From the NCBI GenBank assembly GCA_036897525.1, contig JAYMTJ010000007.1:1-64000 (forward strand): a stretch of 64,000 nucleotides of DNA. The letters are read 5' to 3'. This document shows positions 60,731-64,000 of this stretch, piece by piece (within the stretch, counting starts at the first letter, position 1; every line of letters starts with the position of its first letter). Under the pieces are notes generated by a model. The model saw nothing but the letters and a program-made list of their open reading frames with translations. It ran no database searches and was not told the origin of the DNA. The DNA comes from Pelargonium x hortorum. Lineage: Eukaryota > Streptophyta > Magnoliopsida > Geraniales > Geraniaceae. Position numbers and translations under genes: made by a program.

Positions 60731-60776
60731 ATGATATGTAATATAGGCAATTTATGATATGTAATATAGGCAATTT
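60731..60776 (+). repeat. Perfect 23-bp tandem duplication
   Basis: Two identical 23-bp units, each starting ATGATATGTAATA and ending GGCAATTT, lie head to tail at 60731-60753 and 60754-60776. No mismatch separates them, so the duplication is recent or actively homogenised. Confidence 0.95.
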
Positions 60777-63185
60777 GCAAATAAAAAAAGATTAAGTCTT
60801 TTTTTCAGTATAACCAAAAGTTGACAAACCTCAAAGAATGCTGAACTGGGTAAGCTTATTATTGACTAAGTACTTTTTTCTATATCCATCCTTCAAAATT
60901 CTATACTAGGAATTTGGTACATTTACAAGAGTTATTAAAACTACTAGAATATTGTAGTAAAGTCCTTTGGTTTGCTTTTTGCTAGAGGGGAAAATCTGTA
61001 ACTTCTTAAAATTTTTTAAGTAACCCTTGAACGAGCCTATACTATAAGAGAACCTACTATAATGAAAAGTTCTATACAGGAAAACCCTGTTAACTTAAAA
61101 AAATCTCAGTCATAATCATCCAATATACTTTAGTGAGGTGCTAAGTATAAAGAGGAAGCTAAACCCCCGAAAAAAGTGAGTAAATTTAAACAAGATCAAA
61201 CAAAAGAAAAGATAGCTGAATAGAGAAGGGAAAAAAAACCTTGCGTTATTCCGAGGAGAAGTGGGATTCGTAATAAAAAAAGCCTATCTTATGTTAAGGC
61301 TGTAAACTTATGCATTTAACAAATTACACATTACACAAAGGGTGCCAAGGTACCCATGAGTTTTCCTGCAGAATCAGAGCGGTTAGAAGTACAAGGTTGT
61401 AGGTACAGCATATTTATGCGAACTGTACTACAAAGATTCGAGATCCTTGTTAATGGAAAGTGCAGGATTTCAAGACTTTAAAATTTATATTGTATACTTT
61501 TCAAAGCATAACTAGATTATACTTCACTTCTAATATGTATATAGGTTAAAAAAAGCAAAGGGTATGGACTAGGTTTTCTAAATTTTCAGTAACCCGCTTA
61601 CATTAAACAGTCTTTATTCCCTTTAGAAATTTCAGATTTAATGCTTTAAGTCACTCTCTTTTTTACAAATTAACCTCTTTCGAGAAACCCTCCGTTTTGG
61701 TAAGCCTTGCTCCTAATTCCTAATTGTTTGGGCTTACTTCAGTATATATTCTATTACCGGAATCCCTTAATCCTAAAGACTATCTATTACTAAGAAATTC
61801 TATAGAGTAATACAGTACAGGGAAGACTTTATACCATACTAGCTATAAAAAAACCATAAGATATCCTAGCTTACAATAGCTACAAGGAAGCTTAAGAGGA
61901 CTCTTATTTCCTAAATTTATAGGTCAGCGAGCTCTAGTTATTCAGATCTTTGAATTAGTTCTATATTTCTAATCGGGATTTTAGTATAGCATAGTTATAT
62001 CATCATAAAACAAACCCTAGTTTACACGAATGCCCCGGTTATCCTTTTTAATTAAGGAATTTCGTAGCTTGTTATTAAAAATCTAGTACATAACTAGCCT
62101 ATACCAAGCGGCTGAGGTTAAACTAGAAGCCCTATAGTTCCAGAGTCTCTATAAAGGAGTACTAGAATTCTGTATTATATATTATACATGTAATGCCCGG
62201 GTTTTTATGACTCAGAAAATCTCCGTGTTTTCCTTATACTATTAACCACCCCTAAGTTTCGCTGCTTGTAACTTCGAAAATTTGGTATACACTTATGCTT
62301 GCATATCCTACCGAGCGTCCCCCATTTGTATTCTTTTCTTGGCATATCTATATCCTATTCTGAAAAACAGATTATCAAGGAGTTCCTTGTATTTTTTCAT
62401 TGTAAAGAGCTCTCATCGGTACAAGGTTGAGGAGCATAGCCCTCTTTTGAAAAGGTACTTATTTTGAGGCTTGCTCTTTAAGCGATTAAAGTTAAGGGGA
62501 GATTTATTCCCTTATTGTGTTGAAGGGCACTGAGTTAGCTCTATTGTTTTCACATCTATAAAACTCTTATATGTACTTAATTATAAACATAGCTATCACT
62601 TATCTTGACAGGATTTCATTCCTCTCTACTCAGCTAGCTTTTGGGTCTTAAGCAATAGGTTGTTTGTTAGAAAAGGATTCGGATTCAGAGAAACACACAT
62701 ACGCCGTATTCAATTCAGTTCACTGTTACGGTTACCCTTTCCTCTTAGTCGAATAAGCTAAGCTACTACAAGAGCAGTTAAAGTAAATCCCTCTTGCCAA
62801 CCCTATTTCTAGGATCCCCTTTTCAAATCAAATCTGGTAGACTTATTCTTCTAACGCAGTGTCTTTAGTTTACCTATTCGAAAATCCTAAATTCTAAAAC
62901 AAGGAGTGGTTTGACTTTTAAATTGCAAAAGTTTTGTGTGCAAGTACCTTACTTAAAGTGAGTGCAATTAAACCGGTCTTTTTCCCTTGATATACTAACT
63001 TAACCCTATAATCCAGGGACACAGCTATAGCATGCCTCGGAAAGGGGACCTCGAGAAAATGTGATTTATTAAATTAAATAAGTAGGGTGTAGCATATGAG
63101 AATATATAATAAAGATCTACCTGCCCTTGAGATAGTAGTTGCCAGACCAAAAATGCTTTGATCTAATAGTATAAAAGAAGTCAAT

Positions 63186-63200
63186 ATAACATAACATAAC
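63186..63200 (+). repeat. (ATAAC)3 microsatellite
   Basis: Three perfect ATAAC units. It is the third pentanucleotide repeat type in the window. Confidence 0.85.
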
Positions 63201-63922
63201 AATACAGTAAAGTAATAGGGCTCTTTTCTTAAAGTACATTTCAGTTCTATGGGTATACTAGCTGATAAAGAGTAAAAAAAAAAAGGAACAAAGAACTTTA
63301 CTTCACTTCAATTCTCTGAGGGCTTATAGCGGATTAAAAATGGCAATTACTACCCAATTCTAGAAACAGGAAGGGATCAAAAAGCTGTGCTGGTAAGGAG
63401 GTTACATGTTGAAGCCCTCCGTATGAGAGATCTAGTTATCAAGAGGAATATAACAAGGGGTCTCGTCATTTTCTAGTTGTATATAGTTGGGATTGCTATT
63501 GTTCCTTACGCTTTATCTTTATTGCCAAACAAATAAAAGAGCATTAGCTAAAAGATTAACAGGGTAAAAGAAAATAGGGAATATTTCTCTTATCTCGATA
63601 AACAAACAAAATGCTTTATAAATTTTTATTAACTGAAATAGAAGCAAGAGCTTGGAAATAACCTTAACTGAGTTGATTTACAATGTTGAAATTTTAGGAG
63701 AAATCCTAAATGACCAAAAGGATTTGCAAAGAATAGAGGCAATTCCTGCATCACAAGTAGACATTTACCTTACAAAGGGAAGGGAATAGGCGCAACTAAG
63801 ACTAATACTAACATCTAGAATCGGGGGATACTACTTTTTAGAAATAGGTACACGCAGAAGGAGTACGTTACAGTAATAGGAAGAACACCTGGAAAGATAT
63901 TCCAATAAGATTAATAAACTTT

Positions 63923-63940
63923 GCATACAAGGCATACAAG
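63923..63940 (+). repeat. Perfect 9-bp tandem duplication
   Basis: GCATACAAG twice, head to tail. Confidence 0.9.
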
Positions 63941-64000
63941 GACTCGATATAAGAGGGAAACTTGAATTTTGTACCTACTCTCCCTCCCTTTCATACATAT

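Larger units (their letters stand above)
60777..64000. other. Intergenic, nothing recognised
   Basis: Only one open frame of 60 codons (62282-62467). A11 run at 63274-63284, plus the ATAAC and GCATACAAG repeats listed separately. Confidence 0.55.

Noticed and set aside
1-64000. CRISPR array, insertion sequence, LTR or other virus-like element, rRNA fragment
   Set aside because: No regular spaced repeats, no terminal repeats flanking a transposase or polymerase frame, and no conserved rRNA words were found by eye.

Overview
The window is AT-rich (hand counts of sample lines give about 35-37% G+C) and almost gene-free. The one gene I can support fully is an initiator tRNA, trnfM(CAU), at 56810-56882 on the minus strand. 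Its D-arm and anticodon-arm sequence is closest to land-plant and green-algal mitochondrial trnfM, so the best reading is a very large, intergenic-rich mitochondrial chromosome of the green lineage. A nuclear copy of such DNA or another organelle cannot be excluded. A degenerate Gly(GCC)-like tRNA lies at 20476-20552, and two weaker tRNA fossils lie near 43.65 kb and 45.85 kb. I recognise no respiratory-chain, ribosomal-protein, rRNA, intron, homing-endonuclease or transposase gene. Open frames reach only about 60-107 codons, as expected by chance at this base composition on six frames.

Layout. 0-11.9 kb: unassigned AT-rich DNA with a TAATA microsatellite (1.57 kb), short palindromes, a TAAA tract plus poly-A (7.9 kb), and a C-rich island at 5.1-5.9 kb with a long protein-like minus-strand frame. 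12-25.3 kb: home of a diverged dispersed repeat family (copies at 12.0-12.57, 20.88-21.24, 21.28-22.21 and 24.78-25.23 kb, plus fragments), some of which translate in a protein-like way. 25-47 kb: unassigned DNA with isolated copies of a short GATAAG box, a repeat pair (24.5/39.6 kb) and GC-rich palindromes. 47-64 kb: a (GC)6 tract, a TAGAA microsatellite, trnfM, a perfect 23-bp tandem duplication and further pentanucleotide repeats.

Three points deserve attention. First, the repeat family: two copies (12.0 and 20.9 kb) share two peptide-level blocks in one common frame. Second, in the three most protein-like frames TAG outnumbers TGA 12 to 3, although the two triplets have the same base composition; this raises the untested idea that UAG is a sense codon here, as is known in some green-algal and chytrid mitochondria. 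Third, short GC-rich palindromes are scattered through the AT-rich DNA, recalling yeast mitochondrial GC clusters. No operon, promoter or complete functional system can be read from the window.
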